A stretch of DNA of 64,000 bases from Hetaerina americana (GCA_022747635.1 JAKTNV010000005.1:41430238-41494237); one strand, 5' to 3'; shown: positions 25,001 through 39,400, numbered from the stretch's first letter. A program made the numbers and translations. Notes: generated by a model not told the origin, from the sequence alone.

Positions 25001-27366
25001 GGTATTCCTACCTGGCCTTCCGTGGCCCTTGAGGTCATATCCTAAAGATGATGAATTGAAATTGTGTTTCCTCGTTAAGGCTCGACGAAATTCCAAGATT
25101 TTCTCCTCAAGTCTCTCATGCAATGCCTCGCGTTTCAGGTGCGGGTTAAGATTGATTCTGTTCTTCTGCGTTCATAGCTCTCCGCGCAACTGGATGGTTG
25201 TTCTTCTTCGGGTCAATTTTGCGTACTCTTTTTTGGAATGAATTAGTTTGTGGCACCAATGTGGAAGATGAAAGTCCTCGAAGTAAAGGGTGTTTTCGTA
25301 ATGTGGCTTGAGTTTAAACAGGAATCAAGTACACGATTCAACGAAGTCACCTTGTAGATCGTTCGCCTTCGTAGGTTTGTGATGCTGCTAAGATGGCTCT
25401 CGAGGATGGCTGCTTATAGACTGACTTAGGTCAAAGAGAGTAGGAAACGATAGGGTCGCGAAATGTGTTGCGAATGCGTTTATAAGGAGTTGAAATACGC
25501 AACTAAAATCATTTCGCTACCCAACATCTTTCGCTCCGCTAGACGGGAGAAACTTTGAACCAAATAATGCTCCATACGCAGCCACGCACGAAAGGCACCA
25601 TAGCATCACTCGGCTTTTGGGTTTCAGAAACGTAAATGTAAATTGTAACTTCGTATACCTCACCACGTCCTCATGGATATAGTATAACACGAACCGATAG
25701 GGGAAGGAGCAGCACCGCTTTCGCCCTCCGCATCCAGAAAATGAGCACGGATGAAATAAGATTTTCTTTATGAAAGAAAATATATACTAACCATTTCAAA
25801 TTTTTTTCACCCTTGACTTTTTATTGCCATTCCGATATTTATTCCTGAATTTCCAGGTTGCTAGATTTCAGTGTAGGATTCTGCTTTTTAGAGATCGTAG
25901 GAGTTTAGACTACCCTAGAAGTTGGCTACACATCATCCACTAGTGCTCAACCCAACTCATTATCCCACCATTTTAAGTACTTGAATGTGATAAAATTATA
26001 ATCACTTAAAATGATTTTAATATTATATTGTGCCCTCGTAAAATGATTTTCTGATCGTGGTATATAATTACACCTTTTATCTGGCAATCCCCTCTGCTAT
26101 GAAAAGTTACCCTTGTTAGTAACTATTTTGAAATATTACATTAGAGTCACTTGATTGTTAGAATTTGAGAATTTCTTGTGAGAAACACAATTTACTCTGT
26201 TAATGCATCGAGAGGCAAATTCTTATTTCTTTAGTTTGATTTACCTAACTTCTAGGTGTTCAAGTTTTCACTGAGAGAATGAGAAAGTTATTTCAGATTG
26301 TTTAGGTTACTGAAGTCTGAGATAATATTAAAAGTGGTATTCGTTAAAAGATTCCTCTAATCCCATCAACTGGAAAATCTAATTCTATTAAATTTAACTT
26401 TTATTTATTTCAGCATCATATGTGGGCTTAGTTTTGTCAAATTCTCTGAGAAAGAAAGCTTTTTCATTTTGATCAGAATACATTTCATTGCTAACTTTTC
26501 TTCGTTTTCTCAGAGGTTCTGGACTTGAAAGACGAGTAAATTCCATAATTAAGGTCGTTCTTTTCAATTCATATATTCTACCGTTATGCCAACGGCTTGC
26601 ATTGTCAATTTCAAATTAGTTTGCAATGAATTATACAGCTGCACCATCACTTCAGCGTTAACGATTAACTGGAGCCAAAACTCAGATCGCGTTCACCCAC
26701 AGGTAACAGAGCAACTGCCACCACGCGATAATTGGCCCGTGATATATAACTACGACATGGAACTAAATGGAATGGCTTCAAGTCATGTGTCCGCTTAGCT
26801 CTCGTTGATTCTTAAAACTCGCTCTACATCATTTTTCCATTCCCGTCCACCTCAGTATACCCTTGCTACCTCGCGACTTCTCTTTTTAACATCTCCCAGT
26901 TGCGGAAAAAAAGTGGAACAGAGAATCTCTCTCTGAAATGAATACAGCGATAAGCGACCCCCGTGGTGCCTTCTTACAATCTCCCGCAGATGCCCATAAT
27001 TCAACCGACGCGTAGCATTTTCCCCCTTTTTTAACGACCACTTTGTTCATTTGTTCCGGATTCTTTATTACTTTGGCATTTTTCTGTTATTTTTTCATCA
27101 ATTTTTTGCAATGCTGAATCATGTTACTGATATTTGAAAATTAGTAACTGCATCAATGTACCTGCTCAGCTTTTTAGTTTTAAATAGCATTAGTCCTCCG
27201 GTTGCCCTGTCTTCGCGAAAGCACGAGAGCAATTAGGACAAGAGCGGAAGTGTTCAATGATTTTATTCTCTGCGAATGGTCCCTAAAAGTCGTTGACTAT
27301 CGAGGAAAAATAGCCAGTGCAGTCCTCTCCGAATAACGGCATTTTTTTATTGTAAACAAATTTATT
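22033..27366. other. AT-rich non-coding DNA with one GC-richer patch
   Basis: No recognisable gene over about 5.3 kb. A GC-richer, pyrimidine-rich stretch at 24870-25060 gives overlapping frames on both strands (24864-25241 plus, 24851-25123 minus) without recognisable domains. The remainder is AT-rich spacer. I see no SINE heads or terminal repeats here. Confidence 0.6.
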
Positions 27367-27410
27367 ATTATTGGTAATCCACGGGTTGAGGTATGTTTGG
27401 ATAGACACAG
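27367..27410 (+). repeat. Dispersed 45-bp repeat, copy C
   Basis: Aligns with copies A, B and D: ATTATTGGTAATCCAC, then TTGAGGTATGTTTGG, then ATAGACACAG. It shares the upstream TTATTATNGGTAATC block with copy D and the GGATAGACACAG end with copy A, which argues that all four are copies of one longer consensus. Confidence 0.55.
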
Positions 27411-28190
27411 GCTACACTCTTGTTCAACGATAATTCCATTGCCCCTCCTGCATAACATTACCTGGGATATTACAGCCTATTGCCAACTGCCAAGACTACA
27501 TTAAGCCCCTCTTCCTTTTCGCATAAATTCCACCTCCAACTTAAACGTATCAGCACATATTTTTTAAGACACATTGTACGGTGTTTTTTATTTTTCCCTT
27601 GAAACTGGGTTAAATTATTTAATTTCCTACTTTAATAGTTTCCAAGTGAATTTTTGCAGCTGTTTTATTTTTAATAGTGTAAAATTTACAGGGAAGTCCA
27701 GAAATATCTATTTATAAAATAAAAAGATTTTCTTTATTCCATGATCCTGCATTAATTCACCAGAAATATATATTGTTCATCGTTATAAGTTTAGGTGAAG
27801 CGTACACTCGCATGGATTTATTTGTTTAGTGTGTAGCTTAAGCTTGAGAATATTGTCCATTGGTCAGTTAACGTAGTAACTGACTAGCGATGGTATCAAA
27901 TTATATTATTGGCACATTTTCAGAGATATTTAAAAATCTCTTTTTTGATAAACATGATCAATTTTAAATACTCAAGTGTCAGGTGAAAAATGTGTGGCCG
28001 TTTGAAAATATATCCCATTGTAAGATTTATCTCTCCTTTCCATTTCACTCCATGTAAAATGTTTTACACCCTAGATACACAATATTTAAGGATTGTATAC
28101 CGAAACTAAGCGTTGTAAATTAAAGGATAATTACTGAAGCCTAAGGGTGCCTATTACCAACGGATAAACGTAGGAGTAATTCTGAAATAG
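27411..28190. other. AT-rich non-coding DNA
   Basis: Nothing recognised. A short inverted repeat (TCAGTTA/TAACTGA) lies near 27864-27882. Confidence 0.6.
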
Positions 28191-28199
28191 GGCTCGAGG

Positions 28200-29260
28200 C
28201 TTATTCATGAGGCTTCGTCATCAGCGCCGACTCCATCCATCACAGGCCGTCGTCAACATTCTCGTCTTATTCAACACTTTCTCATCAAAATCTCTCCGAA
28301 ACCTCCCCCTGGCGGGATAAGTCCCCCCCCTCACTCCTCCATCGTCTGTGGGGGACTCCTAGCCTATCTTCATCTCGCCCCATCGAAGGCCCAGAATAAA
28401 TCAGCCATAATCCCCGCAACCCCACGGCTCCGGAATATCGCCCCTCAACCCTCACACCACCCTTAACGCCCGTCTTCATTCCATTCCCTTCCCTTTCCTC
28501 CTAGTGCTGATCAGCCGGGGGCAATGCCATTACATCGGGGCGCTTGTGTGTGCCATCGAATCGCCCTTTTTTTCAGAGCATGAGTCTTCCGTCCACGCAT
28601 AACCACCACAATCGACGCCTAAGCCTAGTTCCGGAGGACGTTCGAAGATTCGGTATGTTGCTCCTAAGGTGTAGATGGCGGCATGAATGGAGGAAGGGTG
28701 TGAAAACTTCCGAGCTGAATTTACTCTTTCATCTCGTCGTTGCTGAAAATCCACGGCGTTTTGTCGGGGAGGGGAGCGTTCAGTTCTCCAATCCGGTCAC
28801 TGGAGGAAGACACAATCGACCTTATCTGTTTCGGGGCAATGATCGCCAGCAGAACGAAATTGTGTTTTTTTCCTCTTTATTCCATTCAGGGTTTTATAAT
28901 GTTCCTCGTGGGAAACGCTATCGCCACCCCTCTTCTGTCACCCCGCCCGCACCCAAGTACCCAGAAACCTTCCCGATCTCCCTCCTATCCCGCTGCCCGC
29001 CCATATCGCCGCCCCTTTTCCCGCCCCCTTTCCTTTCCATGATGAAGCTCGACCTCCCTCTGTGCAGCAACCCCATTCGGGCCCGACCCCGCCGTTCTTT
29101 CACACCATTTCCATCTCCATTCTTCCGTACCTTTTGTTCTCGTCTTCTGACAGACACTTGTCTGGTATTCCTGGGTCTAAAAGTTCTCTCTGTCCCCGAG
29201 GATGCCTCTCGCTCCCTTTTCCGTGGCTTTTATTGCGCCCGTTAATGACGTCGATGATTC
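28200..29260. other. GC-rich patch with a long plus-strand frame
   Basis: Pyrimidine-rich blocks at 28280-28510 and 28920-29180 flank a mixed, CpG-containing middle. A plus-strand frame is open to the stop at 29243-29245. Its first ATG is at 28580 (about 221 codons); the codon opening the frame at 28544 is TTG. The second half is Pro/Ser-rich because of the pyrimidine bias. The first half has balanced composition but no recognisable domain. Gene status is unsupported. Confidence 0.35.
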
Positions 29261-32200
29261 GATATTGTCATCGTCAACTCGGTGAATTTACATACTGCGT
29301 GTTGAGAGGGTTAAGAGTTGGTCCTTCAACTTGGCCATTGCTTCATAAATGTCATTTTCTAAAATTCATTATTTTCTAAATAAATTACCGAACACGTTAT
29401 CCAGGTGTAAGTATGTGCCATGATGATATTCAGTTCAATTCACAGTTCAGTTCAGTATGAGTTTTTTCTGGCATAAAATATTTATAGTTTTACTCAATTT
29501 TCATTGCATATTTTATCACGTGGCACTTTTCATGAAATATTATGCATGATACCAACTTGTCACGTTGGCCTTCTCCAATGTCGTTAATGTCTTTCTTGCA
29601 TTCAGGAGTCAGGTGTTTTTACTCCAACCGTATTACCATGTGATAACATTTTTTGTCCCATCCAAAATTTTCAGCTGTCCACATTTTCCTGCTAGTTGCT
29701 ACCCTAGATGCTAAGATTTTAGATTGTCGTTTGAAGGCTCAATTCTTTTGTCTTATCAGGACACAAACTCTCTTTTGTGTCAAAATCTAATGACTTAGTT
29801 TATTGTATTTGAGAGAGGAAAAATGATTTTGGCATACAGTTTTATGATTGATTTGTTTTCCTCCAGCAGACTATCTACTTTCTTGGAGAAATGTTTTTCA
29901 AAATATTAAGGCCTAAGAAAATGGTGAGCAATAAGATTGGTATTTTTTAGTAATGACGGAGAAAGTTAGCTTGAATGGTTGATATATGTGTGCAACTATT
30001 TCCATCGGTTATTACTCTCGACTGCTCTCTATTTAATTTGTTCTCCTTGCCGTTGTGGCAAGGAGAATAGGTTTCGGTATTTTTACTCTCGTCATTCATC
30101 TAGCTCTTGCTGGCCTCACTTCCACCAGGCGGGGCCATAAGAGTTACGTTGTTTGGCCCTTGTATCTAAACCCTCCACATTTTTTTCCACCCTCCACACT
30201 CAAGCTGGAATCTTCCCTCCCCTGATAGGGGCAAGGAAGGCCCATCACATCCTATAGATGGCGGATATTTTTGGCCTCACCTCTTGAGTTTGTGGCTCTG
30301 CGGCACGGGCGTCTGGCACGGCGGGGTCTCGAGTGTCGATCTTAATTTTTTTCCTTCCCCGACAGCGCCTAACTTACATTCCATCACTTTTTTTCTCTCT
30401 TTGACCTTTCTTTGACCATTAACTATGTTACCACAAAGTGGAGTTATCAAATAGGAAGTCGAAAGAAAAAGAGTTGCTTCCAGAGAAAGATATAGGCAGT
30501 GTTTATTTTAAGGACGAGATATTTCTACAGAGATTTAAGCTCTTGTGAATGCTCCACCGGGTAATATCCGTAATTGTTAACATCCTTTATTGATATCGTT
30601 TCCTTTTTCTTGTCCGACATATCTGTGATAGTGATTGATGTTCTGTGGTACAATATCTCAGCGGGAGTATCAATACAAGAAAATGCAAAATCCTGGGTTT
30701 TACAACTTGGTTTCATTAACTTCAATGCCACGAAGTCAATCGTAATGGATTCCCTCAAAACATTTTTTGTTTAATTATTTTTTTCGATGTCTGCTCATTA
30801 TTTCGGTCCCCTCACTTTGCAAAGCTATTTCTTTGCTTCAAGGTATCAAGTATCTAGCGTGAAAGCACCCTTATCCAGCACGGTTATTCAATGATTTCAG
30901 TTAATTATAAGAAAGTTGAAGAGCTAATATAATTATTCAAATAATGTAATGAAGTTTTAACTGGTAATGACAAAATACAGGTAATAGTTTATGTGACGAG
31001 CAAGACCTTAGTCATGTATTTAAATCAGTAATAAGCGCACTATAAAATCGTCCATAAACCAATGAAATCTTTTTAAATTGCCTTAAAAATTGATTAGGTC
31101 AACTGAATGATTCTCAGTGGACTCAGTATGAGTCCTTGAAACATTATAAGGTCAAGAAGTAATAGTGAAGTTTGAAAATAATAATCAATAACATGATTTT
31201 CAAACTGCCCTTGTACAGCCAGATTACCAAACAGAGGTTTATCGACAATTACATGATTTACAATCATTTCTTAATTGTCCATTTACTATGTCTCTCTTTC
31301 TATTTTGAATGAATTGTAGATCAATCGTTATTTTCCTTCATTGGACGAAGTAAACCATCGAATCTGTAATTAATCTTTGACCATATGCGTTTGTGAAACC
31401 TAATCTGGAAATTTTATAAAACGCTTTATGGGATACCGCCACCTCTTCATATTGATCCCATGGCCGTCTGGTGAAAAGTTGAGTCAGAACCAAATAAAAA
31501 CATTCGCCTGTTGGCTCGTTTGGGTATTGGATGCACGTAACCTAGCTGTCTTAAAAAAATCACCGTATAGGTTGTTCGCTGTCTTCCCATCGTTACGTAG
31601 ACCAGCGGTCGCTTACGTGCGGAAGTGGCCAGGGCAATGGATTCCGTGCTTTATCACCCCTGAGCTAACTCCCAACAAGAGTGGGCCACTCTATCTTTCA
31701 AGATCATATTGTAACACCCGAATACGTGACGGTTGGGGCTGAAGCTATAGTGTTCCCTTTCGTGTACATAATAAAGGATCCTTTTCTCCTCCACTTCATC
31801 TCATAGCTCATTGAAACTTTTATCTTTTGGCTAAATTAATCTTGAACGAGCTGTGCGATATTTTTTACTTATTTCTCTAATGAGATAAGTTCAATAGAGG
31901 CACTCATGATCGTTTTTTTGTCTCGCACTAAATGTATAGGAAGATGAAAAAGTCCGCAGTTAAGTCGCTGAATTCGCATTATAGTTCGCGTAGTATGATC
32001 GAAAATCCGGGCAAAAATGTTGTTCATCCTTATATCTTATGTTACGTAGAAGAAGAAATAAAGGATTTTTATTTAAGTAGTTGGCAGTAGGCAATAAATT
32101 GGGAATATTTTATTTCACATGCAAAAAGAAAAACGGATATTAAAGCAAGCAGAAAAATATTATGAAGAAAGTATATGAGCAAAGAAAAAGAGAGCTGTCT

Positions 32201-33000
32201 ACCAAAATATATGTTTACCGCCAGAAATAAAAGTCATTGGATAGGTACGGGTAATAAAAAATACAGATATAGTAAACTTAAGCATGCAGCATTGAGACGA
32301 GGACGTCAATAAAAGTGGAGGAAATATAGAAAAAGAATGATTGTCAAACGTGAATAATTATTAAGTAGCAATAGTCTGAGAATTCATTAAATATTACTCT
32401 CAGAACAAATTGGGCAGAAAAGTAATTGGGTAAAACAATAAATTATTAAAAGAATTCGTACATATTCCTTGCATACATTCAGGAGTTGCTTCGTGACATT
32501 TGATATCCATAGAGAAATTGACCTTTGTCATTTTCCACAATTTTATTTTATGGCGGGAGTGTGGCGCATATCATTATATGATAGCATATTAATAGTTTTC
32601 AATATGGGGAGACATAAACATTAATAGGGAAATTCGAAAAGGAATAGAATTATGTCACCTGAAATAATATGTACATAACACCTAAGCAAAAAAAACAGAA
32701 ACGGGGTAATGCAAATTCATTTCTTCAACTTTACCCTGGACAGGTCTTCTTCCTGTGTAACAGTGAACGACTTACACTATCGGAAAATATTACTAGATGA
32801 TTGCTAGGTATAAGAGAAAAGGTCATTCATATAGTATTCACTGGCTATTTACGAGTATATTTTTTCTTCAAACTCATTTGAGAAACCGAATGTAATATAA
32901 TATTTTATTTTGACGGACGCACAATTAATTAAACATCCGTGTACGCTTTGTTTCAGACTCGAGAGCGGACATTTAGATCTAAATACGAGGACACTTTACA
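29261..33000. other. AT-rich non-coding DNA
   Basis: No recognisable gene. It contains an 11-bp perfect hairpin at 30041-30067 and a short TTCAGTT-like tandem stretch around 29429-29455. A 104-codon frame at 31428-31742 has no recognisable domain. Confidence 0.6.
30041..30067. repeat. Perfect 11-bp hairpin with 5-base loop
   Basis: TTCTCCTTGCC, loop GTTGT, then GGCAAGGAGAA. The stem is perfect and GC-balanced. No T run or other signal follows that would mark it as part of a known RNA, so its role is unknown. Confidence 0.85.
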
Positions 33001-33400
33001 TCTAATAACAAGTTGTCCAGTTGTTCCGGACACTGTTATGTTGTTGTTGTTCGAGAGGGCGAGGTCGCGGGAGCATCACCCCGGGCGTGTCAATTAATAT
33101 TCATTGCCGTTCGGAGGCGGGCGTTGTTAGCGCTAAAGAGGGAATGGAGTGGGGGTATGGGGGTGGGCCGTTTTATTTGTGTTTTCTGGGAGGAGACACG
33201 CGAAAGATCACGGGCGTATCGGTGTTTTCGGGCGACCTGGGGGGGCGGGGGGGGGGGAGGCGGAGAAACGGACACGCAGGAAAAAGAGTCGAGATGGAGG
33301 GGTTAGGGAGAGAGAAGAGGACGAGGGAAACGAATGCGCTATTTTACACTTTGTCGAATGCCAAAACTCTAGGCGGGCTCTAGAATCGTGTGTTCTATAA
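33001..33400. other. CpG- and G-rich non-coding patch
   Basis: The plus strand is G-rich from about 33090 to 33340, with a G run at 33239-33263 interrupted once by C and once by A. CpG is frequent (GGTCGCGGG, CCGGGCG). All three plus frames are partly open because of the composition and none gives a recognisable protein. Confidence 0.5.
33239..33263 (+). repeat. Long G run with G-quadruplex potential
   Basis: Seven G, one C, then eleven G, A, GG, C, GG. Four or more adjacent G-triplets could form a quadruplex on the plus strand. This is also a site where assembly or read errors in G count are likely. Confidence 0.8.
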
Positions 33401-36400
33401 ATATTTTGTGGATTTTTGGATAAATCTTCACTACGCTGGTCGTAAATTGAATTTTCATGTTTTATTTTGCTCATTGTTATTTCAGGCGTAATTTTTTCCC
33501 CGTATTTTCTCATGGTACAGAAGTTTCTCTGGTTCCACTGATATATTTTTTCGCTAAGCCGCAATATTTTAGGTATAGGTATCAACTGAAAGTTGTACCT
33601 GCGCCCGTGAAATCTTTATGAAACGTTTGTATTTGTTTTACTATTGGCGCGTTAGAGGTAGTTATTTTCGTATCTGTACTTAAAAGGAATGATTATTATT
33701 ACAAAGAATTAAATATTTTCTACCAATGTTTGCTGGTTATTTCTTAAGAACAAATTATTACAAGTTAATGAATAGATAAATTTTAAAAAAATGATCCCTT
33801 TGACAGTTTTTGGTTTTGACTTGTAAGGCAAATTTCCCGTCGTGAATAAATATTATCTTGACCTCTCAGCAAGACACTTAGTAGTTATCTCCATAATAAT
33901 AAATAAATAATCTCAATCCGGAATGTGTCACGTGATATTTTTAGCGATCCAATTTAATTAATTAACTTAGCAAGAATATATTTTACATATATATACCCAC
34001 AGTGACTTATTTTTCGACAATTTCTTTCAGATTTATGAAGGGTGTAATACATATTTTTTTTATCATACGGGTCCTCATATTTGGAGACCTAAAATACCAA
34101 CGCATAGTGGGGGGATATCTGATATTTTTTGCTCGTGAAATATTTTTTAGTCCTCATGTCATGAAAGTGATTTACCCTTATGGACAGGAGAGTCTTAAAA
34201 GGGACCCTGTAGCATAAAATACGGCAACCCTAAAAAGCTTTAAGATAATCCCTTGAGATATTATGTTTCCGCGAAAAATCCTTCTTAACACAGTAAATCC
34301 ATTACATTACCCTTTTTGTATAACTGTTTATCCCACCACATCATGATTCCGTCTATTTTTCTTACCAGTCATTTCATTTTCCCGGTTACTCACCGATTTT
34401 TATTCCCGACACGGCAAAAAATGTCTTCACCCTTCGTTTTGGCAAACACGCCCATCGCCGCGGGTGACGTCGGGTACTATTTCACGGAATAAATTGAGGA
34501 GTAATGGAAGGGGGAAACATTCTCAGAGGAGGATGTTGCGGAAGAGGCGTTTTTGGGGGAGGTGGGTAAATCTTTCAGTTAAGCGCATTCGGATGAGTGG
34601 CCAAGTTTCAGTCAATGGGGTTTTCCAGACGGGAGCAAAAATAAGTTGGATCATTCTCCGTCTTACCTCTGCAGCTCTTCTTGCCTCGTTTATTCTTCTA
34701 CTTCTCTTTCTTACTCTTAATTGCCCATCTCGAATTTCATTAGTTGTTTTCACCACATATTCCGTGACTCTCTTCAATTTTTTGCGCTCTTTTTCCATTT
34801 GGAATCGTTTTAAAATAAAATACAAATACGTGTTATCAAACAAATTTTCATTTATTTTGACAGTAGTCTCAATGCTTGCCTTTTTAATGGCGTGTGCCGG
34901 AAAAACATTAAGAGCCCCATGGACAGAATTGAGATATTAGGTGACATATTAGGTACTAAGCATATTACTAAGTAAAGTTTTCTCCTTAAAATATTTGAAT
35001 GCATTAAGTAATGAAATCACACTCTAGCTTAGTTTATTAATACGGAGGGGTGAGAATCGAACGCTTTGGGATCAGGTGTATATTTCCCTTCTGAATTATT
35101 CAATTTACCGTAAAATTCATATTCGTGCTTAGGCTGACTTCGTGCTGTACGAATGGGAATTTTAGCCTACTACGTATTATTCTGTATTTTCTTTAATGTG
35201 AAGTGGCACGAGTTAAAGTAATTTCATTTAATATAAAAATACACTGTTTTGCCTCAATTATATTTACATTTTTATAGGAAAAAAAAGAGCATTCATATTT
35301 CCCATGCGTAGTTCAATGTCGAACTCATTAATGCGTATACGCTGAAATGTTTTTCCTCTGTGCTGATTTAGAGCGATCAACCATTAAAGTGAAATAGTAA
35401 TATTTTTTGTCGTATCAACCACTATCTACAATGCATAGCGAATTTTTCCATCTTTCACAGTTACCATAAACGTATCTTTCAATTGCACTCTGTAACCACT
35501 TGCAAAATTTTTCATGACGTTTTACAAGCTTTTCTCATTATAGATCGGATATAGGATCAGTGTATTTACAGATTACCAGTTTTAATTGTGCAAAATATGG
35601 GACCATCTATCTTTTACCAGTTTTTACACATTCTTGATCAAACGAAACTCCACGATATCGGTTGTAACCCTCGTGTAGGTGGTCGGTTTTCTTGTGTCGA
35701 TCCTCAACCCTCTTACATTTCCTTCAATCATTTGTTCTTCACATATACCTTCACTCATTGCTATCCTCAACTGCAAATGCCCTACCTTTCTCTTCTCCCC
35801 CTTGTGACTTCATCATCATACCGGTTCATCTCCCATCCACCCCTTCCTTCTCTTCTCCCCTCCTCCGTGCGGTAGGAAGTAGTGAGCTGTGGCTCCTGGT
35901 AAGGGAGATAGGAGGGGTCTTCCCCCTATCCGCCATCCGGCCGCTACCTCACCCCCGTGCTCCGGGACGAGAGCATCTGCGTTGAGTTTTAACAGCCCTC
36001 CTACGTCCACGTGCCACTCATTAAATAAATAAATGATTGATGAAATTGCTTTTCGGAAAAGCCAAAAAAATCTTAAATGTTCCGGATGCAAGGAGGGTTT
36101 CTTTTTTTTTCCTTCCCCTACGTACAAGCAAGTTCTGGCTCTTGTCAAATCTATCTGACGCTAATTTGGGGTCATGATTTTTTTTCTTGGGAGAAAGTAA
36201 ACTTCACTCGTGATCTGTTCTCTTCCATCCTTACCTCTGGGTTTGATCCCGCCTGCCTGCCGCTCTATTTAAAGAACAATGATTTTTTTTGCACATGGCC
36301 TGCATATCTCTCACGCGTCATGTTTTTCCCCAGAAAAAAATAGAATCCTCGGGCTTACTTTTAAGGCTTGGAATCTAAAATTGATTGTGGGTACCTCATT

Positions 36401-39400
36401 CCTCTTGAATATTGTATATTTACGTGTACGCATTCTTAATTTTTTCCATTATCGTCCATAATTCGACGAGATGATCTACACGGTTGCACATAAACTTTTT
36501 AATCCACGCTCATGCATTTTTCAATCGTCATCTCTTGACGAAATATTGTTACTGCGCACTGAATGGAGTCGATCTTTATACTTTTGCCGCCTGCCCTCCG
36601 ATTTCCCGTGGGAGGAACCAGGGCGTGGCGCGTAATTGCGACGTAGAGACCCGTGAACTTTATTAGATTTAGTTTTTGAGTGTCTCCATCGTTTCCCATT
36701 GTCCGGCATCGTGCCCCCAAGGATTGCTCTTAATCGTCCCCCCCCCCTTCCCCTTCGCGCGCGCCAGGAGCATTTGGCCACGGAGTGCGGTCGGACCTTT
36801 CACATCTTCATCCTTGTTACGCTGGCGCGTGTAGTCGCGTGCACGTGCTCATCCACGCACGTGGTCCCATCACGCCACGTCCGATTCCTTTGTTGCTGGG
36901 AAATTTACAACCAATTTTCTATTTCCAACTCTTAGGGCAGCCAAGAGTCATCCACTCCGTCGATTATTCGAGGATCTCTTGCTAAGTGTTTGCGAAATGG
37001 CAGGGGAGCTAGAATTAGGATTATTCAAGGAAACCTCCTGTTGGCCTCATGTAATTTAATATCTGTACTTTCCTGTCGCTGGTATTGGAAAAATGTTAAG
37101 TGAAAATGTGTTACCGCGGAAGGATCCTCAAAATAAATGCCGCTTTAATTTGTAGAACCTTCAAACATAGAGCAGTTTCTTGCAAGAGCACTTGCGTAGC
37201 CCTTACACTGCCAGTATTATGTTGTCAACACCGCATAGTTCTATTGATGTTAAGATCAATTCCCGTATGTATAGACAGTGGCGAGAGGGTAGTGTAGAAT
37301 ATGAAAATCCCCTTAAGGAATGCAAGGCATGATTTAGAGAAAAATCTAATTACAGTTACCTGTATATTAGTTACCAGCTCCCAGGTGTTAAAATACTGAA
37401 ATTTCAAAGTGTGGATAATTTCTACCAACCCCATCTTTTTGATGTTCTAGGCAGCTTAGCTCATTGGTGACTAATTGATATAGAAGAAATTTACATCACC
37501 TATGATAATCTGTGTTTATGGAGACAAATCGATGGAACACGTTGAATATTATTTTTTTTAACTCATGGGTGTTGTGAAAAAATGCGAAGCGTTCAAAAAT
37601 AATTATATAGACACTAGAAGGGCTAAAACTATATTCCAGCCATAGTTGGGAAACGTCAATCAAAGCTGCGGCGGTCGTGGTGAATCTCTACCGAGAATAG
37701 CCTAGTACCGAGCGACAGCTGTCTCTCTTCCATGCTCTCAACTCGAGAGATTTTCAGCTCTTCCCTCTGCTCTGCTTAGGATCGTTTGACAGAAATAAAG
37801 AAAACATCCCGTAATGCTGTCTCTGGCGATTGAACCTTCGCGCCCACTGTAATAAGCATGCAGCACCTTCATCCATTTAGCTCAAATAAAAGAGTCCTAT
37901 CTCATTCCCGTGCTCGTATTTTATTTTACCCCCAGCCATGCATCGAGAGAGGAAGAAATATTAAATTTTTATTCAAAATCTGTGTCCGTAAATTATGTAT
38001 TTTTATTTATATATATCGCCTGAAGAGGTCCGTGTTGCCTGTTTTTCGAGTAGGCTTTCCCCGAATCATCGGTTATGCTGGCATTGAATGAAAAACAAAT
38101 CAGCTGAAATTTCTTAGAAATTCTGTGAGGTTGGGTGTTCTTAGGAACTCTTTGGGCTTATTATTTTGTGAAGTTAAGATGTTTTTAATGGGCGGTTTTC
38201 TTCAAGTTATAGAGAGGAGGCGATGAAAGGCTCGAAGGTAAATGTAGCTGTGAATAAATGATGTTATCAGGAAGCACTAAGGATGCGATATCGCCGCAAA
38301 GTCCTGGAAACATTATAAGTTGATGTTAGCGGTATAAAACCGAAAATTAGTACAAAGTTATGTCAGTAATTTTTAGTTCGAATTTTTATTTATTGGTTTG
38401 GCTGAAATACGAATCGGTACATGGAAATCATATTTTGAGCGTTACTCTCAGGTGAAGCGTATTTTGGTTTCAGCACGTTTCTTAAACCATATTATTTGGA
38501 AACTGTTATGCACTAAAAATGCTGATACTAAATCCTTACTTGCTGGATTCACGTGTACCTGAACATTTTTAATTGAAATATTCCAGTGTGCTCCTTCCTC
38601 TTGTATAGCTAAGTACTGTTATCTTCATTTATGGTATACATGGATTTGGATGGATGGAACGGGGGAGAAGATAATCTAAATATTGATTAAAACGGACGAA
38701 ATTACTGCAATAATTGTTGTAAACAATCATCTCCAAAAGATTGCATTTAATTCCAAAGGGTTTTGTTTGTGAAAATAAGGGAAACCGTGCCTAGCTAAGT
38801 TGTGACCCAAATTACTTTGTAATATCCTTCTCTGCTACATTATAGTACGCCCAATTAATGAGTTGAAAATTTACCAATTTTATTTTATTTTTTCGTCTTG
38901 CTGTAACTGTAATGAGTACGACTGTTGGCAATTAGAGCCAAATCTTCAATCAGTAATTAGCTAAAACTAAGGTTAGTGATTTTTTGGGCAAGGCAAAGGG
39001 AGACCACCACTCTGAGAAGCCACCGTCGCTTTGGAAAGGACAAGAATAGGAACGACATCCTTAACCCTGAATATATTAATTTCATCTTTAGATCTGGTGC
39101 CAGGTACTCTCTTCATACTGTAGGTATTGCTGAGAGGGAGTAAGAAATAATCAAGGGATGTAGCCATCAATCCTTTCAATAAAACGTACCGTGAAAAATA
39201 GACGTAAAATGTGAAACTGCAACGTAATGGAGGAAAAATAAAGCATGCAGTTACCAATCCTTTAACTAAACGACTTCGATGTCGGCGAATTGTTTGTTAC
39301 ATTAGCACATTGTAAGGCAATATGAAAATCACGGCCAGGAAATTGTACTTTTCAACACATTCGATCAATATGACACCTCGTAATTAAGCTAAAAAATGAA

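Noticed and set aside
7331..34472. Three TGACGTCG (CRE-like) sites at 7331, 29246 and 34465
   Set aside because: About the number expected by chance for an 8-mer in 64 kb on two strands.
35041..35100. Minus-strand GTTCGATTCTC resembling a B box
   Set aside because: No A box at the right distance and no cloverleaf.
37810..37860. Minus-strand GGTTCAATCGC resembling a B box
   Set aside because: No A box or tRNA-like fold, and no flanking duplication.
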